A stretch of DNA of 64,000 nucleotides. Source: Bryobacterales bacterium KBS 96 (GTDB taxonomy: Bacteria; Acidobacteriota; Terriglobia; Bryobacterales; Bryobacteraceae). Under the pieces are notes generated by a model. The model made no database searches and was not told the origin of the DNA. It saw only the letters and a list, made by a program, of their open reading frames with translations. This document shows positions 1 through 14,053 of the stretch, in pieces. The stretch spans positions 5,075,357 to 5,139,356 of the forward strand of contig KB906767.1 in the NCBI GenBank assembly GCA_000381625.1, written 5' to 3'. Numbering within the stretch: position 1 is the stretch's first letter; the number at the start of each line of letters is the position of its first letter. The position numbers and the translations under genes are program-made.

Positions 1-444
<444 letters not shown>

Positions 445-520
445 GGGGCTGTAGCTCAGCTGGGAGAGCGCCTGATTTGCATTCAGGAGGTCGCCGGTTC
501 GATCCCGACCAGCTCCACCA
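445..520 (+). tRNA. tRNA-Ala (anticodon TGC)
   Basis: A 76-nt cloverleaf can be folded by eye: acceptor arm GGGGCTG with CAGCTCC, D arm GCTC/GAGC, anticodon arm CCTGA/TCAGG around the loop TTTGCAT with anticodon TGC, T arm GCCGG/CCGAC (one G-T pair) with TTCGATC, and an encoded CCA. It lies in the 16S-23S spacer and is co-transcribed with the rRNAs. It precedes tRNA-Ile, the reverse of the usual bacterial order. Confidence 0.98.
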
Positions 521-573
521 GTTTTGCTCAGCGGCATGGACGGTTTTGGCCGTTAATGCCCAACTAAGGCAAT

Positions 574-650
<77 letters not shown>

Positions 651-903
651 ACGGCCAAACACTAGAAGTGATCCTTCGGAGGCAACTCCGAAGGATTTCT
701 CCTGAGGTTTGGCGAGAAGCTAAAAAGAGGGATGTTCTGCTGAAAGGCGGGGCAGGATCTTTGAAAAGAGAATAGATTTGACGGGCAACTACAAGTTGCA
801 AACGACGCTGTCGCGAGAAAAATAGGCGGCAGCGGGCGCTAGAAGGGATTGCGCCGGAGCGGCGGAAGCCGTGAGGGCGTGGTTCCGGACGATAAAAGAG
901 ACT

Positions 904-925
904 CAGAACGAAGAGTAGATTTTAT

Positions 926-933
<8 letters not shown>
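904..933 (+). other. 5' strand of the 23S processing stem
   Basis: This 30-nt stretch, which includes the first bases of 23S, is complementary to 3876-3905 across the 23S 3' end. By eye 29 of 30 positions can pair, two of them G-U. It is the long bihelical stalk that RNase III normally cuts to release pre-23S rRNA. Confidence 0.8.
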
Positions 934-3885
<2,952 letters not shown>

Positions 3886-4099
3886 AAAATTTACTCTCCG
3901 TTTTGGAGTTAGCGCTCTGCAATGCGCTAGTTTGTCCGTCAAATCTATTCCTAAAACCTCAGAAAATTTCTTGAGGAGCTGTAAGGCAATCAGTATCCCG
4001 TTTGCTGACGCGCGCGGTTCAGTGCTTTAGTATTTTGCACGGAACGGCGACCGTAAAGGAGCGGAGATTCGCGGATCGCCCAGCGTCCTCAGCCAATTT

Positions 4100-4215
<116 letters not shown>

Positions 4216-4224
4216 GTTAGTTTA

Positions 4225-4256
4225 AGCCCCGGATAGTCTGCTGTCCGGGGCTTTTT
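4225..4256 (+). terminator. Intrinsic terminator of the rRNA operon
   Basis: A nine-base perfect stem AGCCCCGGA/TCCGGGGCT (4225-4233 with 4244-4252), a 10-nt loop and an immediate T-run. It lies 10 nt after 5S and before the histidine kinase, so the kinase operon should have its own promoter. Confidence 0.92.
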
Positions 4257-4373
4257 CTCGTTTCCGGGCGTATCCGGAGACCCTACTTAACCTTTAACTC
4301 GTCCGTTCGCCTTATGACCGGTTTGCGAGAATAGGAATCCGCAGGCCTGGTAGGAGAGGAATGCCGGTATATC

Positions 4374-6536
4374 GTGAAGCGCCCTATTGACGTGATCAGG
4401 AAAGTTCCGTCCGAATTTCCGTGGCTGCTGCTCTCCACTTTAGCGCTAGCAGTTGTGATTTACTTCAGCCTGTCGGATTGGCAGCAGGTCCGAATGGCGA
4501 ACACTCATGCCCAGGTGAGGGAGCAGTCGCTGGGGAAATTGCGAGTTTTATTCTCCGTGCTGCAGGGGGCCGAAGCCAGTCAGCGCGGATACCTGTTGAC
4601 CGGAAATGAAAGCTATCTCCAGCCATTTCTCACAGCCAGGCAGGCAATTCCCAGCCGAATGGCTGACGTGGGCGCGCTTGCAACGACGAGCGCGGGCCAG
4701 CGCGCTCGAATCGCCGAGTTGAATGACCTAATCGAGCGCAAATTCAGCGAAATGGATCGGACCATCGCGCTGCGAAAGCAAGGCCGCATGAGCGCCGCGA
4801 TTACGCTGATTGAGGCGGACAAGGGAACCTTGATGAACCAGATCCGTCGACTGGTCGAAGACATAGAGGCCGAGGAAGACGTCGCGTTAACGGCCGCGTC
4901 CCGTTCCATAGAACGAAGAGCCGCCGTTGCGGGCGTCGCCTCAACTGTGGCTGTGCTGCTCGGATTGGTCCTACTGATTGTCGCCATTTCGCGTATACAA
5001 AGTGAGCGGACTGCGGCGCTGGAGGCGAATCAGGCAAAGAGTCGTTTCCTGGCCAACATGAGCCACGAACTCCGGACGCCGCTGAACGCAATCATCGGCT
5101 ATAGCGAGATGTTACAGGAGGAGGCCGAGGAAAATAATCAGACGGCGCTTTTGCCGGATCTGACCCGCATCCGGACGGCTGGACGTCATCTGCTGGACCT
5201 GATCAACTCTATTCTGGATTTGTCGAAAATCGAGGCGGGCAAGGTGGAGTTGTATCTCGAGACTTTCAGTGTTCGGGAACTTGTTGCGCAGATCGAGGCC
5301 GTCACGAGGCCGCTTGCCGAGCAGAATGAAAATGAACTGCTGATCGATTGTCCTCCGGGTATCGGCGCGATGTACGCCGATCAGACCAAAGTCCGCCAGG
5401 CGCTTTTCAACCTTCTCAGTAATGCCGCCAAATTCACCAAGAAAGGCAAAGTGAGTCTGCATGTCAGGCGTAAGCCGCAAACTCCAGAGGAAATCACATT
5501 TATTGTGAAAGACACAGGAGTGGGTATGACGCTGGCGCAATTGAATCGATTATTCCAGCCGTTCACGCAAGCGGATGCTTCGATCACGCGCCGCTTTGGC
5601 GGCACGGGCCTCGGGTTGGTGATTACGCAGCGCTTTTGCGAACTGATGGACGGAAAACTGAGCGTGGAGAGCACTCCGGGCCAAGGATCGGAGTTCACCA
5701 TGGTGCTGCCGGCCGGCGTAAGCAAGCGGCACGATGCGATCCCGGCACGGCCGGAAGCGGTATCGAATCGTAAAACCATCGTGCTTGCGATTGATGACGA
5801 CGCGAGCGTGCACGATCTGCTCCGCCGTTTCCTGGCGAAGTACGGTTTCCGCGTGGAGAGCGCGCTTTCGGGCGAGGAAGGGCTGCAACTTGCGCGAAAA
5901 TTGCTGCCCGACGCCATTACGCTTGATGTTTTGATGAAAGGAATCGATGGATGGGCTGTATTGCAGTCGCTCAAGGCAGACCGCCGGCTTTCGGTGATCC
6001 CGGTCATCATGCTGAGTGTGCTGGACAGCCGCAATCATGGGTTTTTGCTTGGAGCAACGGAGTACCTGTCCAAGCCGATTGACCGGGCTCGATTGCTCGA
6101 AATTCTGATGCGTTACCGGCGTCAGAACGTCCAGAGCATCGCGCTGGTCGTCGAAGATGACTTCGATTCCCGCCGCATACTTACTAATGGCCTAACGGGT
6201 GAGGGTTGGCATGTCGAGGAGGCGGAGAATGGTCTTGTGGCGCTTGAATATCTTGAGCGGCAAAGACCGGATCTCATCCTGCTCGACCTTATGATGCCGC
6301 GGATGGACGGTTTTGAATTCCTCGGTCACCTTCACGAAAAAATTGAGAACCGGAACATTCCGGTTGTCGTCCTCACGGCCAAGGAAATTACTCCCGCCGA
6401 CCGGGAGCGTATGAACGGACAGGTGAGCAGGGTGATTCAAAAAGGATCGCTGACGATTGAAGAACTGATGGCCGAGCTAGGCCGTGTGATCGATTCGCAC
6501 ATTCGAGAGACGGGCCCGGGAGCCGCGCAGCCGTGA
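4374..6536 (+). CDS. Hybrid sensor histidine kinase, CHASE3-HisKA-HATPase-REC-REC
   Basis: Membrane-bound hybrid kinase of 720 aa. A transmembrane helix at about 17-33 and another at about 187-205 bracket a periplasmic CHASE3-like helical domain containing GAEASQRGYLLTG. The HisKA H-box SHELRTPLN has the phosphoacceptor His at residue 231, followed by an HATPase domain with DTGVGM and GGTGLGL. Two receiver domains come next, with phosphoacceptor Asp near 518 (LDVLM) and 638 (LDLMMP). No DNA-binding output domain is present. The start is GTG, about 14 nt after AGGAGAGG; an ATG at 4361 is out of frame. Its stop overlaps the next start by 4 bp (GTGA), so it heads a translationally coupled operon. 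The ligand cannot be told from sequence. Confidence 0.93.
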   Translation: MKRPIDVIRKVPSEFPWLLLSTLALAVVIYFSLSDWQQVRMANTHAQVREQSLGKLRVLFSVLQGAEASQRGYLLTGNESYLQPFLTARQAIPSRMADVGALATTSAGQRARIAELNDLIERKFSEMDRTIALRKQGRMSAAITLIEADKGTLMNQIRRLVEDIEAEEDVALTAASRSIERRAAVAGVASTVAVLLGLVLLIVAISRIQSERTAALEANQAKSRFLANMSHELRTPLNAIIGYSEMLQEEAEENNQTALLPDLTRIRTAGRHLLDLINSILDLSKIEAGKVELYLETFSVRELVAQIEAVTRPLAEQNENELLIDCPPGIGAMYADQTKVRQALFNLLSNAAKFTKKGKVSLHVRRKPQTPEEITFIVKDTGVGMTLAQLNRLFQPFTQADASITRRFGGTGLGLVITQRFCELMDGKLSVESTPGQGSEFTMVLPAGVSKRHDAIPARPEAVSNRKTIVLAIDDDASVHDLLRRFLAKYGFRVESALSGEEGLQLARKLLPDAITLDVLMKGIDGWAVLQSLKADRRLSVIPVIMLSVLDSRNHGFLLGATEYLSKPIDRARLLEILMRYRRQNVQSIALVVEDDFDSRRILTNGLTGEGWHVEEAENGLVALEYLERQRPDLILLDLMMPRMDGFEFLGHLHEKIENRNIPVVVLTAKEITPADRERMNGQVSRVIQKGSLTIEELMAELGRVIDSHIRETGPGAAQP

Positions 6537-6964
6537 ACGACGCCCCTGACGCTCTTATGATTCAATCTTCTCAGGCTTCCAAACTGCTGCTCGTCGAAGA
6601 TAACGAGTCGAATCGGGACATGTTGAGTCGCCGCCTTGTGCGGCGCGGATTCGAGGTAGTGACGGCGACCGACGGGGAGAGCGCCATCAGAATTGCGCGG
6701 GAAGCAAAGCCCGATTTGGTTTTAATGGATATGAGCTTGCCCGGAATAAATGGCTGGGATGCAACGAGAATCATCAAGAGTTCTCCCGAGATGTCCGCGA
6801 TTCCAGTAGTCGCGCTGACGGCGCACGCGATGAGTTCCGATCGTGAGGAAGCGTTTGCCGCCGGTTGCAATGGGTTTGAGACGAAGCCCGTCGAGATGGA
6901 TAAGCTTCTTGCCACTATCAACCGACTGCTCGCGGGAAGACGAGGGCTTGATGTCGACGCCTGA
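6533..6964 (+). CDS. Single-domain response regulator (CheY/DivK-like)
   Basis: A 143-aa protein made of one receiver domain: acidic pocket VEDNES near residue 21, phosphoacceptor Asp at 66 (LMDMSLPG), conserved Thr in VALTAHAM and Lys in ETKPVEM. There is no output domain, so it should work as a phosphate shuttle or by protein contact between the kinases on either side. It starts with GTG overlapping the upstream stop by 4 bp, and its end overlaps the next start by 14 bp, consistent with coordinated synthesis of a three-protein relay. Confidence 0.93.
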   Translation: MNDAPDALMIQSSQASKLLLVEDNESNRDMLSRRLVRRGFEVVTATDGESAIRIAREAKPDLVLMDMSLPGINGWDATRIIKSSPEMSAIPVVALTAHAMSSDREEAFAAGCNGFETKPVEMDKLLATINRLLAGRRGLDVDA

Positions 6965-8498
6965 ACCAGCCCCTTCGGGCGGCCGGCCCGCGGAACTGCG
7001 CCACATCCTGCGTACTCCCATCAATCACATGATCGGGTATGCCGAACTGCTGCTTGAAGACGAGCAGCGGCCGCGGCAAAGTGAGCCGTATCTCGCCACA
7101 ATTCTCGCTTGCGCACAGCAGATTCTCACGCTGGTCCAGCGCCACCTACAAAGCAGCGATCCGAGTTCGGCCTCCTCCGAAGTCGAAATACTTCGGGCTC
7201 AATCGCGAGGCGCCCTTCGTGAGGCGGTGGAGGCGACGGAAGCACTGAGCCGGATTGAAACGGGGCAACGGCTGGAGGATGTCGAGAGAATTCGGTTTGC
7301 GGCCGAAGAGCTATTGGCATTCGCGGTGGGATCTCTTCCGCCGAACGTACAAACACCGCGCCGGGCCGTCCCGGTTGTGCCGCAATCGCCGGCGAAGATA
7401 GTGGCGCGCTTTCTTATCGTGGACGATTCCGAACTCGGACGCGAGATGCTGTGCCGCATGCTCGAGCGGCAAGGTCATACCTGCGTCGCTGTCGAAAGCG
7501 CCGCCGAGGCGGTGGCGTGCCTGCGGTCCGAGCGATTCGACATGGTTTTGCTCGATTTCATGATGCCGGGCACCACCGGAATGGAGTTGCTGAACCAGAT
7601 TAAATCGGAACCAGGTTTCCAGGAGACGGCCATCGTCATGCTATCGGCATTCGACGAGGTTGCCGAAATTGGCCGCTGCCTTGAACTCGGAGCCGAAGAC
7701 TATCTGCTAAAGCCGTTCGATCGCGCAGTTCTCACCGCGCGGCTTCACGCGATTCTCGAGCGGAAGCGATTGCAGAACCTGGAGCGAAAGCGCACCGAGC
7801 AACTGGAAGCCGCCGAGTGCGATTTGCGCCGTTCGAATGAAGATTTGCAGCGCTTCGCATCGGTGGTCTCGCACGACTTGCAGGAGCCACTGCGGATGAT
7901 CTCGAATTACGTTCAATTGTTGCAGCTCAGTCTGGGCGAAAGCGCTTCCAAGGAGCAGCGGGACTACATCCACTTCGCTATCGATGGCGCCAAGCGCATG
8001 ACCGTGCTGATTCAAGAATTACTCGCATACTCGAATGTGACGGGGAGAGATCACACGCTGGAAGCTGTCGATTGCAATGAGGTGCTGGACGAGATAAAAC
8101 TCGAGCTGGGAGCGTCGATCGCCGAGACAGGAGCCGTAATCGTTCATCCGCCGTTGCCCCAGGTGACGGCCAATCGGCCGCAGATGCGCCAGCTATTTCA
8201 AAATCTGATTAGCAATGCGATCAAGTACCGGAGCCAGGCGCCGCCGGTGATTCGGATCGCCGCGCAACGCGTCGATCGCTTCTGGCAATTTTCCGTTTCC
8301 GACAACGGCATCGGCATCGAACCGGAATATCAGGATACGATTTTTGGAATGTTTGTGCGCCTCCATAGCCGCTCAGTCGGGGGAGCCGGCATTGGCCTTG
8401 CCATCTGCCAGCGAGTAATAGAAAGGCTGGGCGGCAGGATCTGGCTCGAGTCCGCCAAGGGCAAAGGCTCCACCTTCTTTTTCACGATTCCAGCCTGA
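6951..8498 (+). CDS. Hybrid histidine kinase with two H-box-like motifs, HisKA-like-REC-HisKA-HATPase
   Basis: A cytoplasmic protein of 515 aa with no signal or membrane helix. Residues 14-30 carry an H-box-like motif (RHILRTPINHMIGYAELL, His 18) with no ATPase domain directly after it. A receiver domain follows (Asp 202, LLDFMMPG), then a coiled linker, a second H-box SHDLQEPLRM with His 308, and an HATPase domain ending in VGGAGIGLAICQRV. I chose the ATG at 6951 because the family-like sequence begins there; the longer frame upstream lies inside the preceding gene. The first motif may be a phosphotransfer site fed by the lone receiver upstream, or a relic. It abuts the convergent TPR gene with no gap. 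Confidence 0.88.
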   Translation: MSTPEPAPSGGRPAELRHILRTPINHMIGYAELLLEDEQRPRQSEPYLATILACAQQILTLVQRHLQSSDPSSASSEVEILRAQSRGALREAVEATEALSRIETGQRLEDVERIRFAAEELLAFAVGSLPPNVQTPRRAVPVVPQSPAKIVARFLIVDDSELGREMLCRMLERQGHTCVAVESAAEAVACLRSERFDMVLLDFMMPGTTGMELLNQIKSEPGFQETAIVMLSAFDEVAEIGRCLELGAEDYLLKPFDRAVLTARLHAILERKRLQNLERKRTEQLEAAECDLRRSNEDLQRFASVVSHDLQEPLRMISNYVQLLQLSLGESASKEQRDYIHFAIDGAKRMTVLIQELLAYSNVTGRDHTLEAVDCNEVLDEIKLELGASIAETGAVIVHPPLPQVTANRPQMRQLFQNLISNAIKYRSQAPPVIRIAAQRVDRFWQFSVSDNGIGIEPEYQDTIFGMFVRLHSRSVGGAGIGLAICQRVIERLGGRIWLESAKGKGSTFFFTIPA

Positions 8499-9776
8499 CT
8501 AATGCTGCTCGCCCGTAAGTTGCGGATCATGATAAACGCGGCCAGTGATTTTCTGCTCCAACTGGTCCGCGCTCTCGCGCTGCAGATTTCGCACGGCGGC
8601 CAACTCCGCGTGTGCTTCGGTCTTGCGGCCTAATTGCATCAATACCTGGGCGCGCAAATAATGAACGCTGGCGCTTTTCTCATCAAGTGCGCCGGCCTCA
8701 TCGAGCGCCTTCAATGCTTCCGGATAGCGCTTCTCCTCCTTGTACATCTTCGCGAGCCCATACCAGGATGTGCCGAGCCGGTGATTGAGTTTCAACGCCC
8801 GCTGAAAATATAGCTTGGCGTCCTGCTTCTGGTCGAGCGACTGACAGATGATGCCGAGTTGTTCATAGTTGTAAGCAACCCCGGGCTCGACGGCGGAATC
8901 CTTCAAAAATTCGTCCTTGGCTTTGGCGAGGTCTCCGTTGCCGCGATACGCAACGCCGAGATTGTAATGGACAAATGGGAGCTTCGGGTTGATTTGAGCG
9001 GCGCGTTGCAGCTCCCGCAGAGCGTCGTAATTCTGGTCGCGCGCCAGATAAGCCTTTCCGAGAAACAGATGAAGCTCGGCAGAGTCCTTCCCCACTTCGA
9101 GAAGCCGCGCGAGCGCTTGCTGGGCCAGATCTTCGCGCCCCGCATTCCCCGCGGCCACCGAGAGGACATAGAGATAGCTCAGGTCGCTATTCGAACTGGG
9201 CCAGAGACTCGCCAGCGCGCTCGCGGCGTCCCTATAACGCTCTTCGAAAAAGTAGCAGAGCCCCAGCAGGCGGCCGGCTTGAATCGATTGGGGCTGGTCT
9301 CGTACCACGGATTCAAACGGGGCGATAGCGCTTTCGTACTTGCCTTGCCGATAATAGGCAAGACCGATATTTAAGCGGATACCCGGTATCTGCGGCGCAA
9401 GTTTTTCGGCGGCTTTCAGCTCCGCAAGCGCCGGTTTCCATTGTTTCCGGCGCATATAGATCACGCCCAGGTTGCCATGAGCGCCGATGTCGCCCGGCGC
9501 GATTTTGAGAATCTCGCGGAACGCTTGTTCGGCCGCATCCAGTTCGCCACTCCGCAGGGCCTGTTCGCCACGTTCATAACCCTCGCGAATGGCGATTTCA
9601 CGATTCGCCGTCTGCGCTCCGGCGGCGACCGCGCCCAGAGCTACAGCAATGATCGATAAAACCGTTCGGCTCCGGTGCAGCACCGAGAATAGTGTAACTC
9701 GATCATGCGAACGACCGGTTGTTACTTTCTTTCTGTTACTTTTATCCTTGCATCGGAAAGCAAATAGGCGTAGCAT
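8499..9776 (-). CDS. TPR-repeat protein, probably exported
   Basis: A 425-aa protein made almost entirely of tetratricopeptide repeats: repeated 34-residue units such as AHGNLGVIYMRRKQWKPALAE and VHYNLGVAYRGNGDLAKAKD appear across residues 60-400. A hydrophobic stretch at about residues 37-54 (TVLSIIAVALGAVAAGAQ) looks like a signal sequence after an unusually long, basic N-terminus. The real start may therefore lie downstream of 9776, but I see no ATG there. The partner and function are unknown; TPRs mediate protein contacts. It is divergent from the TonB receptor 30 bp away, and the two promoters must overlap. Confidence 0.8.
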   Translation of the reverse strand: MLRLFAFRCKDKSNRKKVTTGRSHDRVTLFSVLHRSRTVLSIIAVALGAVAAGAQTANREIAIREGYERGEQALRSGELDAAEQAFREILKIAPGDIGAHGNLGVIYMRRKQWKPALAELKAAEKLAPQIPGIRLNIGLAYYRQGKYESAIAPFESVVRDQPQSIQAGRLLGLCYFFEERYRDAASALASLWPSSNSDLSYLYVLSVAAGNAGREDLAQQALARLLEVGKDSAELHLFLGKAYLARDQNYDALRELQRAAQINPKLPFVHYNLGVAYRGNGDLAKAKDEFLKDSAVEPGVAYNYEQLGIICQSLDQKQDAKLYFQRALKLNHRLGTSWYGLAKMYKEEKRYPEALKALDEAGALDEKSASVHYLRAQVLMQLGRKTEAHAELAAVRNLQRESADQLEQKITGRVYHDPQLTGEQH

Positions 9777-9806
9777 GATTTCGCTATTGCTTTGGGGGAG
9801 GACTTC

Positions 9807-12800
9807 ATGAGTAGGAAGTTCTGTGTAGCTGTATTGTGTTTTGCGGGCTTTTCCGGGGCACTGTTTGCTCAGAACAGCAGCTCCATCACCGGCACTGTCC
9901 GGGATTCGACAGGCGCGGTCATTGCCGGCGCCGATGTGACGGTCACCAACACCGCGACCGGCGTCGCGCAGAAGGCGACGAGCAATTCATCGGGCGACTA
10001 CCTGATTGCCGGCTTGTCTGCCGGCGCTTATAACTTGAAAGTCTCGACTACGGGTTTTAAGACCTTTCAGGCCCGGAATGTAATTCTCCAGGTGAATCAG
10101 AAAGCTCGTATCGATCCGAACATGGAAGTCGGGGAGATCACGAGCGAAGTGCAGGTGGAGGGCACAAGCGTTGCTCAGGTGGAGACGCAGTCCTCGGAGA
10201 TGTCCGGTGTTGTCACGAACAAGGAGATCAACAAGATCGTCCTGAACGGACGAAACTTCACGCAGTTGGTGACCCTTATTCCCGGCGTCAGTAATCAGAC
10301 CGGCCAGGATGAAGGCACGGTCGGCGTAAACGGCAGCGTCTCCATGAGCGTTAATGGCGGCCGCACGGAAGATAATAACTGGGAAGTGGATGGCGGCGAC
10401 AACATGGACAATGGCAGCAATGGAACGCTGAATGTCTATCCGAACGTCGATGCAATTGCCGAAGTGAAAGTGCTTACGTCAAACTACGGCGCACAATATG
10501 GCCGGAACGGCTCGGGAACCATTGAAACGGTAACGAAATCCGGGACGAAAGACTTTCATGGCGACGTTTTTGAATTTCTTCGCAACGACGCGTTCAACGC
10601 GCGAAATTTCTTCCAATCCACCGTGCCGGAATACAAGAAGAACGATTTCGGTTACACAATCGGCGGCCCTGTATTTATCCCCCGCCTTTACAACACGAAT
10701 AAAGACAAGACGTTTTTCTTCTTTTCGGAGGAGTGGCGCCGCGATGTCGTCCCAGGGCAGACATTCTTTCAACAGGTGCCTTCGGTGGAAGAACAGCATG
10801 GCAATTTTTCCGATGTCTGTCCGGGAGCCGGCTCAGGCGTGGACAAGACGGGCTTCCCCGATTGTCCGGTGAATCCCATGACGGGCGCTTATTTCCCGAA
10901 CAACACGGTGCCGATCGATTCGAATGCTCAATCGATTCTGACTCTGTTACCGCAACCGAATGTCGGCAGCGGAATTGGTTCCTATTTTCAAGCCGCTCCC
11001 GCGCAGCCGACGCACTGGCGCGAGGAATTGGTTCGAGTGGATCACAATTTCAGCGACAAGCTCAGTTTGTTTGGCCGGTATATTCACGATTCGTGGAGCA
11101 CCGTTCAACCGACCCTCTTTGGGGCAATGGCGCCTCCTTTCCAACCGTTGGGACGGACTTCGTCGGTCCGGGTGTTAGCCTGGTTGCCAACCTGACTGCG
11201 AACGTCTCGCCCACGCTACTGAATGAGTTTACATTCAGCTACACCACCGACCATATCACTCTGAACGCCATAGGTCCGGTAAACCGGCCCTCATCAATGA
11301 CGATGACGGGTCTATATGCCAACGGCTTTGGTGGTCTTCTTCCCACGGTAACGGTGGGAGGCGGCGTGAATTACGATGTCGGTGGGTTCCAGCTCGATAC
11401 CGGCTATTTCCCCTGGAATAACGCCAATCCAACGTATACGTATAAGGACCAGATTAGTAAGATCGTCGGCGGCCATAATATGTATTTTGGCGCCTACTTC
11501 GTCGCGGCCCAGAAGAATGAGTTCAACAGCCCTTATATTCAAGGGATTCTGGACTTTTCTAATACTTCGACTGTAACCACCGGCAATGCTTTCGCGGATT
11601 TAATGCAGGGAGATATCGGCTCGTACAGCCAAGTGAACCAAAAGGTCAAATATTGCAATCGCTATAAAATCCTGGAACCTTATTTCCAGGATGACTGGCA
11701 CGTTACATCAAAATTGACTCTGAATCTGGGAGTACGGTTAAGCCTCTTCGGAACTTATAGGGAGAAGTATTACCATGCTTACAACTTCGATCCCGCGGCC
11801 TATAACGTAGCCAATGCGCCGCAGATTGACGCGACCGGCGATATCACCGGCCAGGAAGGCGCCATCGTGCCGGGCAGCGGCGATCCCTATGCCGGCCTGG
11901 TTCAATGCGGGAAAAACGGCATTCCGCGTGGTTGCCTGACGGGCCATCTCTTCAATCCCGCGCCGCGCATCGGATTTGCCTACGATCCGTTTGGAGACGG
12001 CAAAACGGCTATCCGGGGCGGTTACGGAATTTTCTTCGAACACACCAATGGGAACGAAGGCAACACGGAGGGTTTAGAAAATAGTCCGCCATACGTGCTG
12101 AACTCGACGCAGTACAACATCTCCGGATACACGAACATTGGTGGCGGCGGCCTTGCGTTTCCGCTTACGCCGAAATCGATTCCTACCGCCGTGCGGTGGC
12201 CGTATGTTCAGCAATGGAATCTGAATGTTCAGCGCGAAATTGCCAGGGCGACAGTTTTGACTGTGGCCTATGTCGGAAGCAAAGGGACGAATCTCGGCCT
12301 TCAGGTGGATATCAACCAGCTCCATCCGATCAGCGCCGCGCAAAACCCCTATGCGGCCGGACAGCCCATGACAGGGGGCGATTGCTCGAGCGGCACGGTA
12401 AACGGCGTTGCTCCCACCGGCGCCGCTGCTGTCCAATTTGGCGTCCCCTGCGGCGGAGACGCCAATCCTTACCGGCAATACCTCGGCTATGGAACGATCA
12501 ACACGAACCAGTATGTCGGAAATTCCAGCTACAACGCGCTTCAGGTTTCGCTCCGCCGGCACGTGGGGCGGCTTAGTTTCGATCTTGCGTACACGTGGAG
12601 CCACTCGCTCGACGACGCGTCCGACTACGGCAGCAGCAACTTCGTCGATTCCTACAATCTAGCGCTTTCGCGGGCCAGTTCGGATTTCGATCAACGCCAG
12701 ATTCTGAATATTGGCTACGTCTACGAGTTGCCGTTGTTCACGCGTGCCGGACTAATACACACGCTGCTCGGTGGGTGGGAGTGGTCCGGGTTGACTACAT

Positions 12801-13306
12801 TCCAGACGGGCACGCCTTTCAGCGTCAATGACGATCTATACGGTTCCGGCGTCGGCAACGGTTCCGGCACCGGTGCGCGCCTGGACCTTGTCGGAGATCC
12901 CAATAGCGTGCCACCTTCTCTTAACAATCAACCCGGCGTAATCGGGCCGCTGCTGTTCAATCCCGCCGCTTTCACCGCGCCGCAGGGTCTTACATTTGGC
13001 CTTTCGGGGCGCAACGTGTTGAACAATCCGTCGCGCACAAATTTCGATATGGGTCTGTTCAAGAACTTCGCTATCAAGGAGCGGATGAACGTGGAGTTCC
13101 GCGCGGAAGCATTCAACATTTTCAACCACACGCAATGGTCTCCGCTTGGCGGAAACAACAGCACCGGGAACGCCAGCACAAGCTGCTTTGGCGGGTCTAA
13201 TTTTTCGGCCGGTGATGCAAGCTGCCTTGCGAACAGCAACTTCCTACGGCCGGGGGGCGCGCATAATCCGCGGATCTTGCAATTTGGGCTGAAATTCCTG
13301 TTTTAG
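9807..13306 (+). pseudogene. Oar-like TonB-dependent receptor interrupted by one frameshift
   Basis: An outer-membrane receptor of about 1,166 aa if restored. The first part (ATG at 9807 after GGGGGAG) has a signal peptide ending near LFAQ, a carboxypeptidase-regulatory-like domain (SITGTVRDSTGAVIAGADVTV), then a plug domain with LNGRNFTQLVTLIPGV and MSVNGGRTEDNNWEVDG. This frame ends at 11195. The barrel continues in another frame to 13306, ending in the typical terminal strand RILQFGLKFLF. The join lies between 11131 and 11147, where adding one base restores APPFPTVGTDFVGPG. No other lesions are visible, so it is a recent mutation or a sequencing error. Acidobacterial relatives are numerous; their ligands are mostly unknown. 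Confidence 0.88.
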
Positions 13307-13319
13307 ACGCCCGCGATTA

Positions 13320-13940
13320 TTAACTCTTCCAGTTCTGTTCAAGCATCTGCGTGTACTCGCCGGAAGCATAAAGATCGTATGTGAACTCGTCGTCGTTACA
13401 GCGAGCGATCGCCCTTTGTTGGATTGAAAGATCGAACCATTGATCGATATAGCGGTGATATCGCCGGAGGAAGTCCGAATTGAGGCATTCGAGCGGCGGC
13501 GGTTCGGAGAACACGATGTGGACGCCCAGCGCTCGGCGAAAGAGCGCGGGGAAATCCAGGACGCCCCAGGTTTCCAGCTTGCGGCGCACAGCCGGAGGCA
13601 CTTTTTGCACCAAGAGACAGACAAAACTCTCCCGGGTCAAAGATCGCCGGGACAATTCCTCATCTACGCCGGCCACCTCGACGCACTGCTCCAGCCATCG
13701 GGTCAGGTCTTTACCCACATAAAACAGCATGCGCAACTCCGCATAACGGCCACGGAGAAGGCTCCGGTCCAGGTCGTCGGAGGACTGCCCGCTATCCGGC
13801 AACAGACCCTGCATCACCAGACTCGCTCGCGAGCTTTCGGTGAGCACGGAGCTATCCTCGGTGCTTGAAAAAGGATGCAGAATCAGAGGAGGCAGAGTGA
13901 ACATGGTGCTCGATTTCTGGGTTTCTGTCATTACCGGCAT
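13320..13940 (-). CDS. Hypothetical protein, function unknown
   Basis: A 206-aa soluble, mildly acidic protein with no signal peptide or membrane segment that I recognise as belonging to no family. The N-terminal ~50 residues are Ser/Thr-rich and probably flexible; the middle is helical (LRGRYAELRMLFYVGKDLTRWLEQCVEV) and the C-terminus is rich in Tyr, Trp and Arg. ATG at 13940 is preceded by AGAGGGAAG; a second in-frame ATG at 13931 is possible. It converges on the TonB receptor with 13 bp between stops. The length and even amino-acid use favour a real gene. Confidence 0.65.
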   Translation of the reverse strand: MPVMTETQKSSTMFTLPPLILHPFSSTEDSSVLTESSRASLVMQGLLPDSGQSSDDLDRSLLRGRYAELRMLFYVGKDLTRWLEQCVEVAGVDEELSRRSLTRESFVCLLVQKVPPAVRRKLETWGVLDFPALFRRALGVHIVFSEPPPLECLNSDFLRRYHRYIDQWFDLSIQQRAIARCNDDEFTYDLYASGEYTQMLEQNWKS

Positions 13941-14053
13941 CTTGCTTCCCTCTGCTGATCCACGTGGCTCTTATCGGTCGAATTTCCCACGACCAACAGG
14001 TTTGCGCCGGATTTCGACCGGTGCGAGGATCGCTTTGGGTAAGGGATATTTTC

